From positions 124,001 to 188,000 of the forward strand of contig JADNYV010000012.1 of assembly GCA_015501055.1 (NCBI GenBank): a stretch of 64,000 nucleotides of DNA. The letters run 5' to 3'. This document shows positions 36,845 through 48,176 of the stretch, one piece after another. This DNA comes from Mucidula mucida. Taxonomy: Eukaryota > Basidiomycota > Agaricomycetes > Agaricales > Physalacriaceae. Under the pieces are notes generated by a model. It had not been told where the DNA came from. It did no database searches and saw nothing but the letters and a program-made list of their open reading frames with translations. The translations under genes were made by a program, and so were the position numbers. Position 1 is the first letter of the stretch; each line of letters begins with the position of its first letter.

Positions 36845-38361
36845 TCACAGTACCGCTGGCACATAACTACGCGTCTTTTCCAAGACATCAACGGTCAGGT
36901 CCATGGCAGGATAGTAGTATATATCCAACCACTCTACGTCCAAGCCCTCCAATCTATATTTCAACAGCGCCAGAGCGAGAGATGAACCAATCACCGGGCT
37001 GATGTAGGCCTCTTCTTCATAGTCGTCTAATATCTGACTCCTTTGAAGATAGAGTTTCTGTAATCTCGGAAAGTCCACCTTGGCTCTTGCTTCCCAGCGC
37101 GATGCGATAAGCCTCTCCATCGCATTGAGGACAGGGCCCCGGAACAGAGCATCGGAAACACCTTTGTCGGCAACCAACTTCAGTTCGTGCAGCATAGGAA
37201 ACAGCACCTGTGAATTGTCCTCATAACTGAGCTGGTCAAGGAGGGCTTCGAGTTCCAATGATTTGGAAGCAAACGAGGAGCAAATGCGCAGAGTACGAAC
37301 GGTCTCGCTGACAGCGGTGAAAAGCCGCTCATGGAAAGGGGATCCGACGGACACGCCGAGATCAACATTCAACTCTTGGAGGGCCACTTTGGATTGCTCC
37401 AGGATGTCGAAGAGCCCTGTTGCCATTGCTGCGGTCAATTTCTCCCCTTTGTCGCACGACTGCGTGACGTGGTGAATGTGCAAACCGCCAACAAGCGACA
37501 GCGCTCGAAGCGCTGGGCATCGGAAATATGCAGCTATCGTGGAGAGCTCGACAATGGCACACCGAGACAACTTCAAATGACGGAGTCCTGAAAGCGCTAC
37601 AGAGCGCCGCGGCGGTATGGTGAGAGGATAGAGGTGGGTGAGATGCAGGATCTCCAAAGTGTCCAAGTGAGAAAGAACGTCATAGAAATGTTGATGACTG
37701 TCAAAGCCACCTGTGAAAGAAGTGACATTCATCCAAGTGGCGTTCAAATGTGGGAAGGGAAAGGTTATGCGTAAGTGACGGAGGGAGGGCGGCGCAATGT
37801 ACTTAATGTTAGAGATTCTCGAAAGATCACTCGCAGGGCTAGCGGTGAACGGGTCTTCCGGAATCAACACCAGGTCCAGTTTCTCCAACCGACGTAGCAA
37901 ACGCAGCTCCTCGACTGTGCTAAAAATCGGGAGCTGGTTGAAAAAGGAGGCCGGGCCTTCGCAGGAAAATGAGCGCCAGCGGAGGGAATGAGTACGCAGT
38001 AATTTGACCGCATCAGTAATAATGACTATATCCTCTGAGAAACGTTCTTCATTACTGGGGATGCAGAGTGTAATGTCCAGAGGGTGCGGGTAAGAGAGAG
38101 GCATTGTGGGAGATTTGACGCGTTTAAAGGAGGTATCCTACTAGACAGGGAGAGAAGGTCTGCATACCGGTTCTCCAAATCCAGTACTATTGTCGACCAT
38201 AAGAACTTGGAGGTGAAGAGAACCGTTCTCCATTTTTTGCAAACACAGCTAATACTGGCTCGCGTCTGGGAAGGAGATATGGGGTTTCCCATCGAGAGCC
38301 TGAATATCTCGGCGAGATGCTCATTGGGGAGGGTGTCGATTTGCGGGAGGGGATTCGACAT
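36845..38361 (-). CDS. F-box protein with LRR-like region (one-base frame break)
   Basis: Agaric-type F-box protein, presumably a substrate adaptor of an SCF ubiquitin ligase. The start MSNPLPQIDTLPNEHLAEIF carries the F-box core, followed by SCVCKKWRTVLFTSKFLWSTI. A long leucine-rich C-terminal part (about 400 residues) has irregular LRR-like strands such as LRHLKLSRCAIVELSTI and ALQELNVDLGV, with stop at 36845. Between YADLLSL and PLDITLCI the frame shifts by one base near 38131. No AG acceptor exists nearby to explain it as an intron. It neighbours a second, more damaged F-box gene in the same orientation. Substrate unknown. Confidence 0.82.
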
Positions 38362-38485
38362 GGTGGGCGCGCTCAAGAGTTCTTAGTTCCCACGGTCTAC
38401 CGTCACGTACTTGCGGACTTGCCCGTAACCAACTTTAGATCCAGCACCAACACTTCAAGGAGCGTTTGGCTGAGGTTCACAAAGC

Positions 38486-40041
38486 CTATATAGTATTATG
38501 AAAAACAGTATACAATTGTCCATCCGTCCATGTCTTTCTTTCGTTATATAAGCTGGCTGCTGCCAGCCTGGACCCGGCTACCCCCTTCAAGATGGTGTCA
38601 AATAGGATGTCCCCTTCACCAGACATCCTCTGTGTAGGATGCATCCGAGCCAGAAGGATCATAATGCTGCGATCCGCGACATTGTTATAACAGTAATCGT
38701 CTATCTCATCACGCCAATCCACAAATACAAGCTCGAGATCCAATGTTGTAAGGTTTGGGGTGGCCTGGAGCAGTGTCGTGATCATGTCTTGTTCGCCTGG
38801 GCCAGCATTCATGCGTAAACGAAGAGTAGTCAGGTGCAGAGCGCATTTTGAGCGTTCCAACAAACTCGTCAAATACCATGCATGAATTGACATCCAAATA
38901 GCCGTTCTCCGCCTCATCATCAGGATCTGTACAAATGACTTCACGCAACTCTGGTAGAACAAGATGATCGATGAAATGGGTGTGTGAAGCATTCAGTGTG
39001 CGTATGGAAGGATTGGATTTCTTGTATGAGAGAGTGAGGTCGTCTTCGGACTCCCCGAACGAGCGAGGACGGTCAAGCCTGAGTGAACGAGCAGCTTTAC
39101 ACCTGTTAACGAACTGCAACACCTGCCGGCATCACAACGACATGTAAGTTTGTGACCACTGGACGTCTATCTCGACTAGATGCTGTAGTCCACGGTATGC
39201 AGTTGTGGGCAGTCTGAAAAGCCAGTAATGGTGATGGGAGTAGTAATAGTGGACTCGGTTACACGGAGCGCCAGACTTGTAAGATTGGGAAGTCTGCCGT
39301 GCATGGATATGAAGGCATTTCGTGTCCCGTTGCCTGAGAGATAGAGGACGGCTGTTCTCCAGCGATGACTCTCGGCGAAGATTGTCTCAAAAATTGCACG
39401 ACAGTGGCGTTAAGAAGACGTTTCTGGATTTTGAATTGTCCCAGGATTGTCCCAAAAACCGTGATGACGCTCTAGGAGTGCAACGTGGAGAAGATGGTTC
39501 CCGCAACGAGAAAGAACCAAAGTGAGTGCATCAACGTGCTTTGGCCCAAAGCAGGCGTAGCGCGGCTCAATAATAGGGATGTTTGACCATATTGCCTGAC
39601 AAGCAAGGATCACGGTACGCCAAGACGCGCAGACACGGGGAATCGTCCATTGTGCAGCTTGAGGATTGAGTATGCCCTTGTCTACGCCATTGTGAAAATC
39701 AATCATGTCGTCGGTGTCGAATATGCACGCATGTTGCAATATATCTGAAAGAATCTCTGCGGAAGGCGGCGGCAGGGGGATATCAGAGTCTTGTACCGAG
39801 CCTCTTCGGCGCTCAGCGCAGAACAGACGTCTTGCAGACGCCTGATGGAGGCAAGAAGTTCATCGCGTTTGTTTCAAATAGCTGGTAGCACAACGTCAGA
39901 GACTAGTGATATGTCTGCAGCTGTAGCGGGCTCATTCGTATTCTCCAGGTGTTCGAGAGCATCGCGATGATCCACAGCTCCCGGGTAGAGCTCGCCAGAA
40001 GCTGGCGAGCGAACTACGTTTGCACAGCTAGTACAGCACAT
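38486..40041 (-). pseudogene. F-box protein gene with stop and several frame breaks
   Basis: Reads as a typical agaric F-box protein, but broken. ATG 40041 starts MCCTSCANVV with a CxxC pair, then a helical region (DHRDALEHLENTNEP). An in-frame TGA at 39874-39876 separates this from KRDELLASIRRLQDV. The following SPCRRLP must shift one base near 39760 to continue EILSDILQHACIF. A further shift near 39390 is needed to reach TIFAESHRWRTAVLYLSGNG. The C-terminal part has LRR-like sequence (LTTLDLELVFVDW), ending at 38486. Given the base-deletion pattern across the window, some breaks may be sequencing errors. The in-frame stop in addition makes a genuine pseudogene plausible. Confidence 0.6.
39990..40010. 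repeat. Perfect 9-bp inverted repeat
   Basis: Arms GCTCGCCAG and CTGGCGAGC with a 3-base loop lie near the 5' end of the disrupted F-box gene. They could form a stable hairpin in DNA or RNA. They may be coincidental. Confidence 0.6.
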
Positions 40042-40359
40042 TAAGTCTGTACGTCGAATGTCAGAAATGACATGATGAACGGAAAGATGGAGTATTAGTA
40101 TATACTAATGATCGACTTTTCAGTCTTTTCTGTGTCAGCGTCGAATCCGATTCAGTGCAAGATGGAAACATACCGAGCCGGGACAACAATAGACGTCAGT
40201 AGCCGCCCCTTCTTTTATGCTTGTTTTTGAGCACCGCGCATTTATTAGACAATGATGGCAGAATGCAAGAGCTACGCCGGCGTTAACGGCCGAAGTGCCT
40301 TACTTCCTGAACGAAGGTCGAAAAACTTCTGGCCTGAACAACAAGACATACAATACAGT

Positions 40360-42164
40360 TCAGATCAGCAGCCATATAGGCGAGTTTGAGGTCTTCGCTA
40401 CCACTCTTCCCCGACCAGCATTCTCCTCAGACCAGAAGACACTGCCAACAAGCTCCTGCCGCGACACATACCGGTGTTGTACCACGCGTGTGCGACCTCT
40501 ACCCGCTGGGTCATCTTGATCGTCACTCAAAGTGACGGCTGGCCGCACGTTGGATGTGGTCAACTCCATTATGCCCTCGTACGATGATGGCAAGACGACT
40601 TCAACGGGAGAATTGGACGTCCTTGCGTACACCCTCAGTGTCGAATCGATTGGCGCTTCGGGAACTTTAACACTTAGTGGCCCGTTGGAGCTCACGGCCG
40701 AAATGTCTCCCGTCATCGAAAATACAGTGGTATTAGCGATAAGGATGCTGAAAGGAAACGTATGTGAGCTACATATCATACGTATGTGAGGCGACAGCTT
40801 ACTTGTTACTCGTCACCATCAACAGTATCGATTTTCCATTCGAACTTGATTGACCCAAGTCAACGTCAACCTTTATGGGTGCATTGGATGTCTGCAGCTC
40901 GAGACTATCGGATACGTTGAAGTAGCCGTAGATTGGCATATTCGTTGTCACGACGGTGGCAATCTTGGAGTTTAGGGCCTGACTTTAGTGTGAATAGGAT
41001 TCGACGATTCCATTGCCTATTTGACTGACCTGGATTTGTATTGGACTATCCGAGGTTTCAATTATTCCGCGCCCAAAGTGAATCGCCTGAAAGGACGGTA
41101 AGAAACACATTCACAAATTATGTAGAGCAACGAGCTTCACTGACATCGACATTTATCGGCATATTCGTTCCTCTCAGTGAGAGATTCTCAAAATAGACAT
41201 GCTCGAGATCCAATGCCGCATGCACATGATTTGGTAAGTCAGTCGAAAAGGACTGGATCTTGAGGGAGTCGTCCTGGGGGAAGGTAACAGTTATACGGAA
41301 AGGCGGTGAGGTATCTTGGTCCCTCCGGCCTCTCCACGAACGAGGTGTCTATGAACACGTTATTTAATTCGAGGTATTGCTGTTTGAGAACGACTGACGA
41401 ACAACCCAACACCATGCCCGTCTCCGTTGCGTGCATAGCAAACCCGGGCACGCTCAAGAACGTCGAGATGATGATACGGAAGCACTACCTCAACGCGTAC
41501 AACATCCTTCACAGCTGCAGACGTCCTCAATGCAATGAATCCAGATGGCAAAGCCCCCCGTGCGAAGATTCGAATCTTGCTAGTAGCATTCAACGGAATA
41601 TCAAATCGCTTATGCCCATCCAAAGCGTCCAATTCGTTGAGCCATTCCCTGCCTCGTACACAATCCGACAACGACACGTCTCGCATAACAGGGAAATCGG
41701 AGTCCCCCAGTCGAAGATCCTATACCGTATCGTTAGAATAGAAGATAGAAGGAATAATCGCGGATGATCCAACTCGCCTCATCATCAACGAACAGCTCCT
41801 TCACTAATTGCCATACCACGAAGACGAGGACCCAGATGAACAAAGCGAGAGCGAACGCCTTGCAAAAACGCCTGCACGGGGTCGTCGCCGTTTCAGAGAC
41901 TTCGAACCAGTGGTTGGGGGAGCGGCTGTACGACGGGAAGATCGGTTCTGATCGGATACTGCGCCGGGACGGTCCCGTAAGCCGGCGGTGGGGGTCCACT
42001 ACGAAGATGGGTATCACTGCGCCTTCCTTCCGTAGATGAACGTTATCATTAGCATCCCGACCTTTGACAGGCTCGTCTATATAATCATGTTCAAGGAAAG
42101 TCGAGAAAGGGACAAGCGTTTGATGGACAGTGGGCTGTGTTAAATACGAATGAGTTGATATCAA
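40360..42164 (-). CDS. Single-pass membrane protein with TSNxPI repeats
   Basis: Unknown protein of a type seen in agarics. The N-terminal part is polar, then a Cys/Arg-flanked membrane helix (AFALALFIWVLVFVVWQLV, about 41800-41850). The remaining ectodomain, in four or five exons, carries about seven copies of a short beta-strand motif around T-S/T-N-x-P-I/V: GTNMPINVD, ETSDSPIQIQ, TTNMPIYGY, TSNAPIKVD, SSNGPLSVK, TSNSPVEVV, TSNSPIWLL. This periodicity recalls the stacked strands of DUF4097/adhesin-like beta-helices, which is inference. The stop is at 40360. The start is unclear: the open frame begins without ATG near 42164, and an ATG at about 42196 would require an uncertain intron. Confidence 0.72.
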
Positions 42165-42456
42165 TCAACACCCTGCCATCCGCAGTTTGTTATCTCGCGT
42201 CCAGACGTTCCTATTCTTCGCGCAGCAGTGAGAAGGTGCGCCAGACTGCTGTGAAAATCCAAATGAAATCCGAGTCCGTGCGATTGGAGGTAATACTAAG
42301 ACAGCGCCAGATTATATGTAGAGTACACAAGAAAACATCTGTGGATGGGTAAAGCTAGAGATGTTGGATACATAAACAATTATAGGACATGCATGCAAGA
42401 GGGGACAGAGAATTGCGAATGGGGAACATAGATGAATTGAGGCTACGGGCCTATCA

Positions 42457-45214
42457 CTAGTAAAGAGTGCGCGTTGGAGCAGTGCTTGAGCTTCCAGCAC
42501 CGTCATCACGATCATGAGGATGCCGCGTAGGTGACCGACCGAACAATAAGGTCGATGCATAATGCTCCGCGGCATTCAGAGTATTCCTCAAGCTCCTCTT
42601 CACGTTCCGCCCTCGCAAATCAGCGTTCGTAGGCGTCGTCTCCTGTGAGGGCGGGTGAGTAGACGTGGTTGGGGAGGCAGGCTCCTCATATGGCCAAACA
42701 ACGCCACCTTCTGATGACCCATGGGCAACAGCGTTGCTACTAGAAAAGTCTGTACGGCTAGTGGATGGAGGAGACCGAGCATCGGTGGTCCGGAGAGAGC
42801 TTAGAACAGCAACCATCCTTGCAGTGTCATCGGCGATCTGAGATGCAGAAGGAGGGGGACGATGATGTGTGTGCAGTTCATGGCCCCTCCGTAGTTGGAG
42901 CTGAGGGTCGGCCGGAAGATTTTGCAGTCCGTGTCCTCGACCTATGTCATCATACGAGGTGACGCCATCCGTAAACAAATCGTTTAGTTCTTCGCGACGG
43001 GGAGCGACAATAGTCGAGGAGCGAGAAATAACGTCGCTACTGCGTGGTGGTGACGAAGCCATGTTTTCAACAATGGGTAAGATATCTGCCAAAGTGCGGC
43101 CAGCTCTGCGTGATGGACCTGCAGTGCTGGATGAAGCCATCAGTTGAGCATTCAACCTGTCGGTAGCGCCGTGTAGGTTGTTGAGAGTAGACGAGCCACC
43201 TGGAACGCCGATAGGCGGATAGGTTGCGGAGTGACTTGGCGGCTGGCGGGGGTGCGACTGGTATTGCTGATTTTGGCCCCGGAACGAAGTTAATTGATGC
43301 ATGTTCTGAAGCATCACCCGTTGATTTTCATAGTCACCCTCGTCAAATTCATCTTCGCCATCTTCCCCTTCAGGTTCTGGCGTGTCATCTTCATCATAAC
43401 CGTCTGGGTCTTCGTAGTCATCATCTTCATATTCTGTATCGTCTGTCCCGTTCATTTCCGTAATCCTGTCAAACAGTTCGGTGAGGAATGCACGAAGCTG
43501 TGATACTCCCTTCCCGGAAAGACACAAAAGGCGGATTGTTGGTTGGGATTGAAGTCCTACAAACCGTAAGCGATGAGAAGTGTATACAGAACATGTCACA
43601 CTTACGGATGGAGGAGGTCTACAGAATTGCTGAAGCTCAGCTTGTCTGAAAGCAGGCACACCGGTCAGACTGAGATGTGTGAGCTTGTGTAACTTTTGCA
43701 AAAGAAAATGGACAGCCATGACAGAGATCTGGTCACAATATGATAGATGTATACGCTCCAAAGTGGCATGACGCTCGGCAAGGGCGTAGATAGCTTCGTC
43801 GGTAAGATTGTTGACTCGAACCAAACCAACACGTCGTAGCTTGGGTAAAGCCGCCAATTCGAATACGGCGAGATCTGTAAGCTGCGTGCAGTCTGTAAGC
43901 GGATCATCAGAAATATCGAAAAGAACGAAGATGGAAGACCGTACTCGCGAAGTCCACGTATCTAAGACGCGTGCAGGAGCGTGCCAACGTCCGGACGGAT
44001 CGATCAGTAATCTTGTCGGCATGACCGAGATGCAGGTAATGGAGGTGTCGACCCAATTTACATATCGACTCGACAGATTTGTCGGTGAGGAGATTACATT
44101 TTGAAAGGCCAAGATTGCGTATCTTTGGAGCATGAGATATGATGCCCTCGAGTGCCTCATCCGTGACATGAGTGCAGGCGGTCAAGTCGAGCATCCTGAG
44201 ATGATCTAGCGTCCTTGAAAGAACGAGGGGAGGCAACTCCTCGGAGTGAATCGACGCTGGGAACGGATTCGGCGTCTCCGAAGTCAATTGCTCTTTTCTG
44301 TATGGAACAGGGAATCCGGCATCGGTGAGTAACTCGCAATGCGAAAGACGAATCTCGCGCATGTGGGTCGAGTACGTCCATATATCGCGGATGGCAACGT
44401 CGGTGACTAGTTTGCAATGGTTGAGGTCTATCTCCAAAAGGAGAGGGCATGACTTTGCGAGGGCACAGATAGGCGCGTCTGTGAGTGATTCAAGGTTGCT
44501 CAGTTTGATGCGGCGAAGGAAGGGGCAATTCATGGCAAGGGCCATTATGCCCGGGTTGGACACTTGTTTGCAACCTGTGAGATTGATGCCCTGGAGCCGC
44601 TTGGCCGAGCGAGCAAGGCCGACGACGGCGTCATTTGTGACGGCCTTGACTCCGCTGGCGTCCATTGCTACAAGGTTGGAAAAAGAGGGAAGGACGCGAT
44701 CAAGGATGGGGGCCGTAAGGTTGTCGCAGTTGACCAGGGTGAGGCGCTCGAGGCGATCGCATTGCGCGAACGTTGCAAAGAGCTTGTCAACGAGGTTGTC
44801 ACTAAGTGCAAGAAAGTTGAGACGCCTAATAAAACTGGCATAGGTGAATGTCTGCTTGGACGATGCGAGGAGATGGGCAATCTTCTGAAGGGTTTGGAAT
44901 CTGTCGAGGGTAGGCTTGTGCCAGAGTAGCTCAACGGAGCACTCGCACCACGTTCTGCAAACGCGTAGGGCGCTGTACAGATCCCGTAGGACGTGAAGGT
45001 GCTTGAATATGTGTATCAGGATTTCTGGGGGCAATCCCGCCATTGGCGACTCTGATGGGACGGCCGATGGTCGCTGTAGCGGCTTGCCCGACCACTGCGC
45101 GGGGGAGAAGACGAGGGGATGGGCGACTACATAGGCGGACTGGTTTCCATCTTCGTTGTCGTCGTCGTCGGAGAGGGAGGTGGTCGACGGCGGACGATGC
45201 TTGTACATGGTCAT
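42457..45214 (-). CDS. GRR1: Grr1-like F-box/leucine-rich-repeat protein
   Basis: SCF ubiquitin-ligase adaptor linked in yeast to nutrient signalling and G1 cyclin turnover. ATG 45214 (MTMYKHRPPSTTSLSDD) is preferred, with an in-frame ATG at 45274 as alternative. The F-box is GLPPEILIHIFKHLHVLRDL, and about a dozen Amn1/Grr1-type LRRs follow (LTLVNCDNLTAPILDRV, INLTGCKQVSNPGIMALA, IDLNHCKLVTDVAI, LDLTACTHVTDEALEGI). After CRPPPS an intron leads to FSGKGVSQLRAFLTELF, a conserved Grr1 post-LRR segment. Then comes a long acidic and Ser/Pro-rich tail with RRAGRTLADILPIVENMA, and the stop is at 42457. Frame intact with two or three introns. Full length for a filamentous fungal Grr1. Confidence 0.95.
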
Positions 45215-45274
45215 GATGGTTTTGCTGCAAGACGCAGGTTGCCGTACGGAAAGAGTATCGTGCACGTGGCTCAT

Positions 45275-45866
45275 TCAACCAAGCACGATGCTTCCAGCCA
45301 GTCCTGAAGAGTCTGTGCCACTCACTGGCCCAGCCTTTTACGAGGCTCGGCGGGCTCACTGGCTCACACCAAAACATTACCATCCGACAGTGCTCAGCCT
45401 CTCCTACCAGAGCACATGCAATCTCAGCTAAAAAAGCTCGAAACCTTGCTCAGTGATCCGGATAACGCTCATTCAGACGCTGGATGGAGAGCAGGAATCA
45501 GATCTGTATGGCAAGGCCTCAGCACGGGACGGAGACTAATATATCGCATGCCACTGTCCGTCGTGGTAAGTGGATTTTGCGATGTATATAGATGCATTCG
45601 ATTGACACAAAGGTAGGTTAATATCACGCTGGCGGCCTGGATCCGCGACAAAACATGGCCCATGGGTCAAGTCGCGCCAGAGCCCGACGATGAACTGCCG
45701 AACAAAGGGGGCGAATAGAGGACCGTCATCCGAGATACCCCGTACGTTACCTGTAGCAATGATATGTATTATTCCCAGAGGATACAGACGCGAAAACAAG
45801 GAATACAGCGCGTGTGAGAGCGCATAACTGCCGAAAAATATATTGGCAGCGTCCATGACAGGTGCG
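45275..45866. other. Intergenic region, GRR1 promoter / LSM3 3' end
   Basis: About 590 bp upstream of GRR1 and downstream of LSM3. Open frames here have no conserved texture. It presumably includes the GRR1 promoter and 5'UTR. Confidence 0.5.
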
Positions 45867-46306
45867 TCATGTACGAGAGGGCGGTGATACCTATATTGTA
45901 TCAGAATCGTGCTCAGAGCAGAGGCATATAGTATAATACTCACCAGTATAACACCATCACCTCGGACAAATAACATGTCCATTTTGCGTTTAGCTACCTA
46001 TATCCGGTGTGAGCATCGGTTGCGGTCCTGTAATCAGCGCATACATTAACAGTTCCCTGGACATCTGGCTGGCCATCGACAACCTCTACAATCATAATGG
46101 TCTCCTCGACATCGCTGAGGATCAGATTCATATGTCCGTCATAAGCCTGGACGCGCGATATGAGCCAGGAAAACAGGACAATGCGCAGGGCATACGTGCA
46201 AAACACCAGTAAGCTCGCGATCGCCTCTTAGTTTGACAAAAACACGTTCACTGAGGGACAGGCGAATCAGGTCAAAGGGCTCTTGAATGCCCGACGAGGA
46301 ATCCAT
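45867..46306 (-). CDS. LSM3: U6 snRNA-associated Sm-like protein LSm3
   Basis: Ring component of the Lsm1-7 (mRNA decay) and Lsm2-8 (U6 snRNP) complexes. ATG 46306 begins MDSSSGIQEPFDLIRLSLSE. Sm motif 1 continues as RVFVKLRGDRELTGVLH, and after a 50-bp intron AYDGHMNLILSDVEET, both near-diagnostic for LSm3. A second intron precedes KRKMDMLFVRGDGVILV, which is Sm motif 2, and a third precedes the short end SPPSRT and stop at 45867. Total about 95-100 residues, the family size. The frame is intact. It shares an 83-bp head-to-head promoter with the U1-C gene. Confidence 0.96.
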
Positions 46307-46389
46307 GAAAGTTGGAGAGATGCGGTTCCTAATCAGGCAACTCTTCACTCGATGTATTTCAGACTCCGCTCCTTTCCTTCGTGCCACCA
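46307..46389. promoter_or_regulatory. Bidirectional promoter LSM3 / U1-C
   Basis: Only 83 bp separate the divergent start codons of two spliceosomal snRNP protein genes. Both transcripts must start here or inside the partner's leader, so shared regulation is likely. Confidence 0.6.
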
Positions 46390-47367
46390 ATGCCAGTCAG
46401 TATTCTTCATTTATTCCCTTCATTTATCTCATACTCGAGTCTAGAAACATTATTGCGACTACTGCGATGTCTTCCTCACCCACGACTCTGCCTCAGGTTC
46501 GCTCCCATTCCCGGTCTTGCGACCCTCGTAGCTTACTGTGATCACTAGTGCGAAAAGCCCACAATAGTGGAAGGAATCACCTAGCAAATGTCAGGGACTA
46601 CTATGCTTGTATGCACCACATTCTTAACGTTCTAAATTGTGACTGACGACGACTCAACAGCACTTGGACACGACAAGGCACAAAACATCATTGACCAGAT
46701 CACGTCGGCGTACGAGTCTGGCGGCGGTCCTCCTCCTGGTGGATTTGGATTTGGGCCTCAACATCTAGGCGGACCTGCTCCACCGTCGTTTGGTGGGCCA
46801 CCGATGGGTTTTGGAGGACCTCCCGGATTCCGTGAGTATTTGCAAGCATTATAAGATCGCGTCCTCATCCATCGCTAGCACGACCACCTTTTCCTATGGG
46901 TGCTCCTGGCGCGATGCCCCCATTCCCTCCGGCTGGTGTTCCTGGTGCATTTCCCGGTGGTAGGTTTCTGTCCCATCTACATGTTCTGTTCTCATTTTCT
47001 TATGATATATCAGGACCTCCGCCTTTCCCTCCGAACGGTAGTATGCCTCCATTTCCTCCGAACGGGGTTCCAGGCGGTAATCTCCCACCTTTCCCTCCCA
47101 ATATGAATGGCCCTCCCGTGGTCTCCCTCCATTTCCTCCTGCTAACGCTGGTGGTCCCCCAGGGGGCCCTCCTGCCAACTTTACCTCGTCACCGCCTATG
47201 AACGGCGCGCCAAGTTCAGGACCGAGTATACATCCTGACCGCTTAAGAATGATGGGCAACGGTCCTCCTGGAGCAAGGTAAAAGTATCATTTGTGTGGGT
47301 TTACACATTCTTCTCTACTATTTTCTGTACCTTTTCTCCATGTCTATGTAGGACCGGTCAAATCTAG
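46390..47367 (+). CDS. YHC1: U1 small nuclear ribonucleoprotein C
   Basis: U1 snRNP protein that stabilises pairing with the 5' splice site. The first exon is only ATGCCA. After an intron the matrin-type C2H2 finger reads KHYCDYCDVFLTHDS then VRKAHNSGRNHLANV, with both Cys and both His in place. The next exon gives ALGHDKAQNIIDQITSAYES and the remainder is Gly/Pro/Phe-rich (PPFPPNG repeats), ending RMMGNGPPGARTGQI with stop at 47367. Near 47118 one base is missing between MNGPP and GLPPFPPA; one added G restores the Pro-rich frame. Five or six introns. Confidence 0.94.
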
Positions 47368-47576
47368 TATGGCTGAGATCTAAGTTTAACAGCAGTAATC
47401 GTAACATGACCAGTATTGTGCCCGGCATCAATGTACGAACGTGCGTCGTGAAATTTCTAATTTGAGCAATTGCAATGTCTTCGATTCCCAAAGTTGGTTT
47501 CTTTACTTTGTGCCATCGCTGTGCTTGACGTTGTCGACGATCTCTGACGCTCGCTACTTACTTCCCATGTCGACGC

Positions 47577-48134
47577 AGCCGCTACTGCAGCGCACTGCCG
47601 CCAAGCGCATTGCCCTACCCGTCCGCGTTGAGCCCAAAGTCAGCTTTGCCAACGAACGCACCTTTCTCTCATGGCTTCATTTCACCGTCGTCCTCGGTGG
47701 TCTCGCTGTGGGCCTGTTAAACTTTGGCGATAAGGTGTGTTCCAGTACATCCAAGTCCCATCTGCACGAGGTTCACAGTGTCTAGGTCGGTAAAATCAGT
47801 GCTGCCATGTTTTCGTTCGTGGGTATGTGGGAGGGTGAATAAATCCGGATACTTCGATTGACGGATTGCGCAGCAATGGCTATCATGATATACGCTCTAT
47901 ACACGTATCACTGGCGCGCCGCCTCTATCCGTCGCGGGGGGCGCGGTCCCTACGACGATCGGCTTGGTCCAGTGAGTGGTTATGTCTGTTATCTCTTGCA
48001 CTCATGAACCCTCATTCGTAGACCTTGTTATGCATTGCATTACTTAGTGCGTCGCTTCCAATTCATTCATCTCATGCTCATTATCCACAGTCGCTATCGT
48101 TGTCAACTTTGTATTGCGGTTTGCAGAGCCCTAA
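47577..48134 (+). CDS. VTC1: Vacuolar transporter chaperone subunit 1
   Basis: Small membrane subunit of the VTC polyphosphate polymerase, which couples polyphosphate synthesis to translocation into the vacuole. ATG 47577 gives [20 protein letters not shown], then the family core [19 protein letters not shown] and a first membrane helix ([15 protein letters not shown]). After introns come [28 protein letters not shown] (second helix), [18 protein letters not shown] and [10 protein letters not shown] (third helix), ending AEP with stop at 48134. About 125 residues, complete and in frame. It converges on SWC4 with only 42 bp between stop codons. Confidence 0.96.
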
Positions 48135-48176
48135 TGGCTACCCCTTCACACGGACTCGTTATACATGTAATAATAA

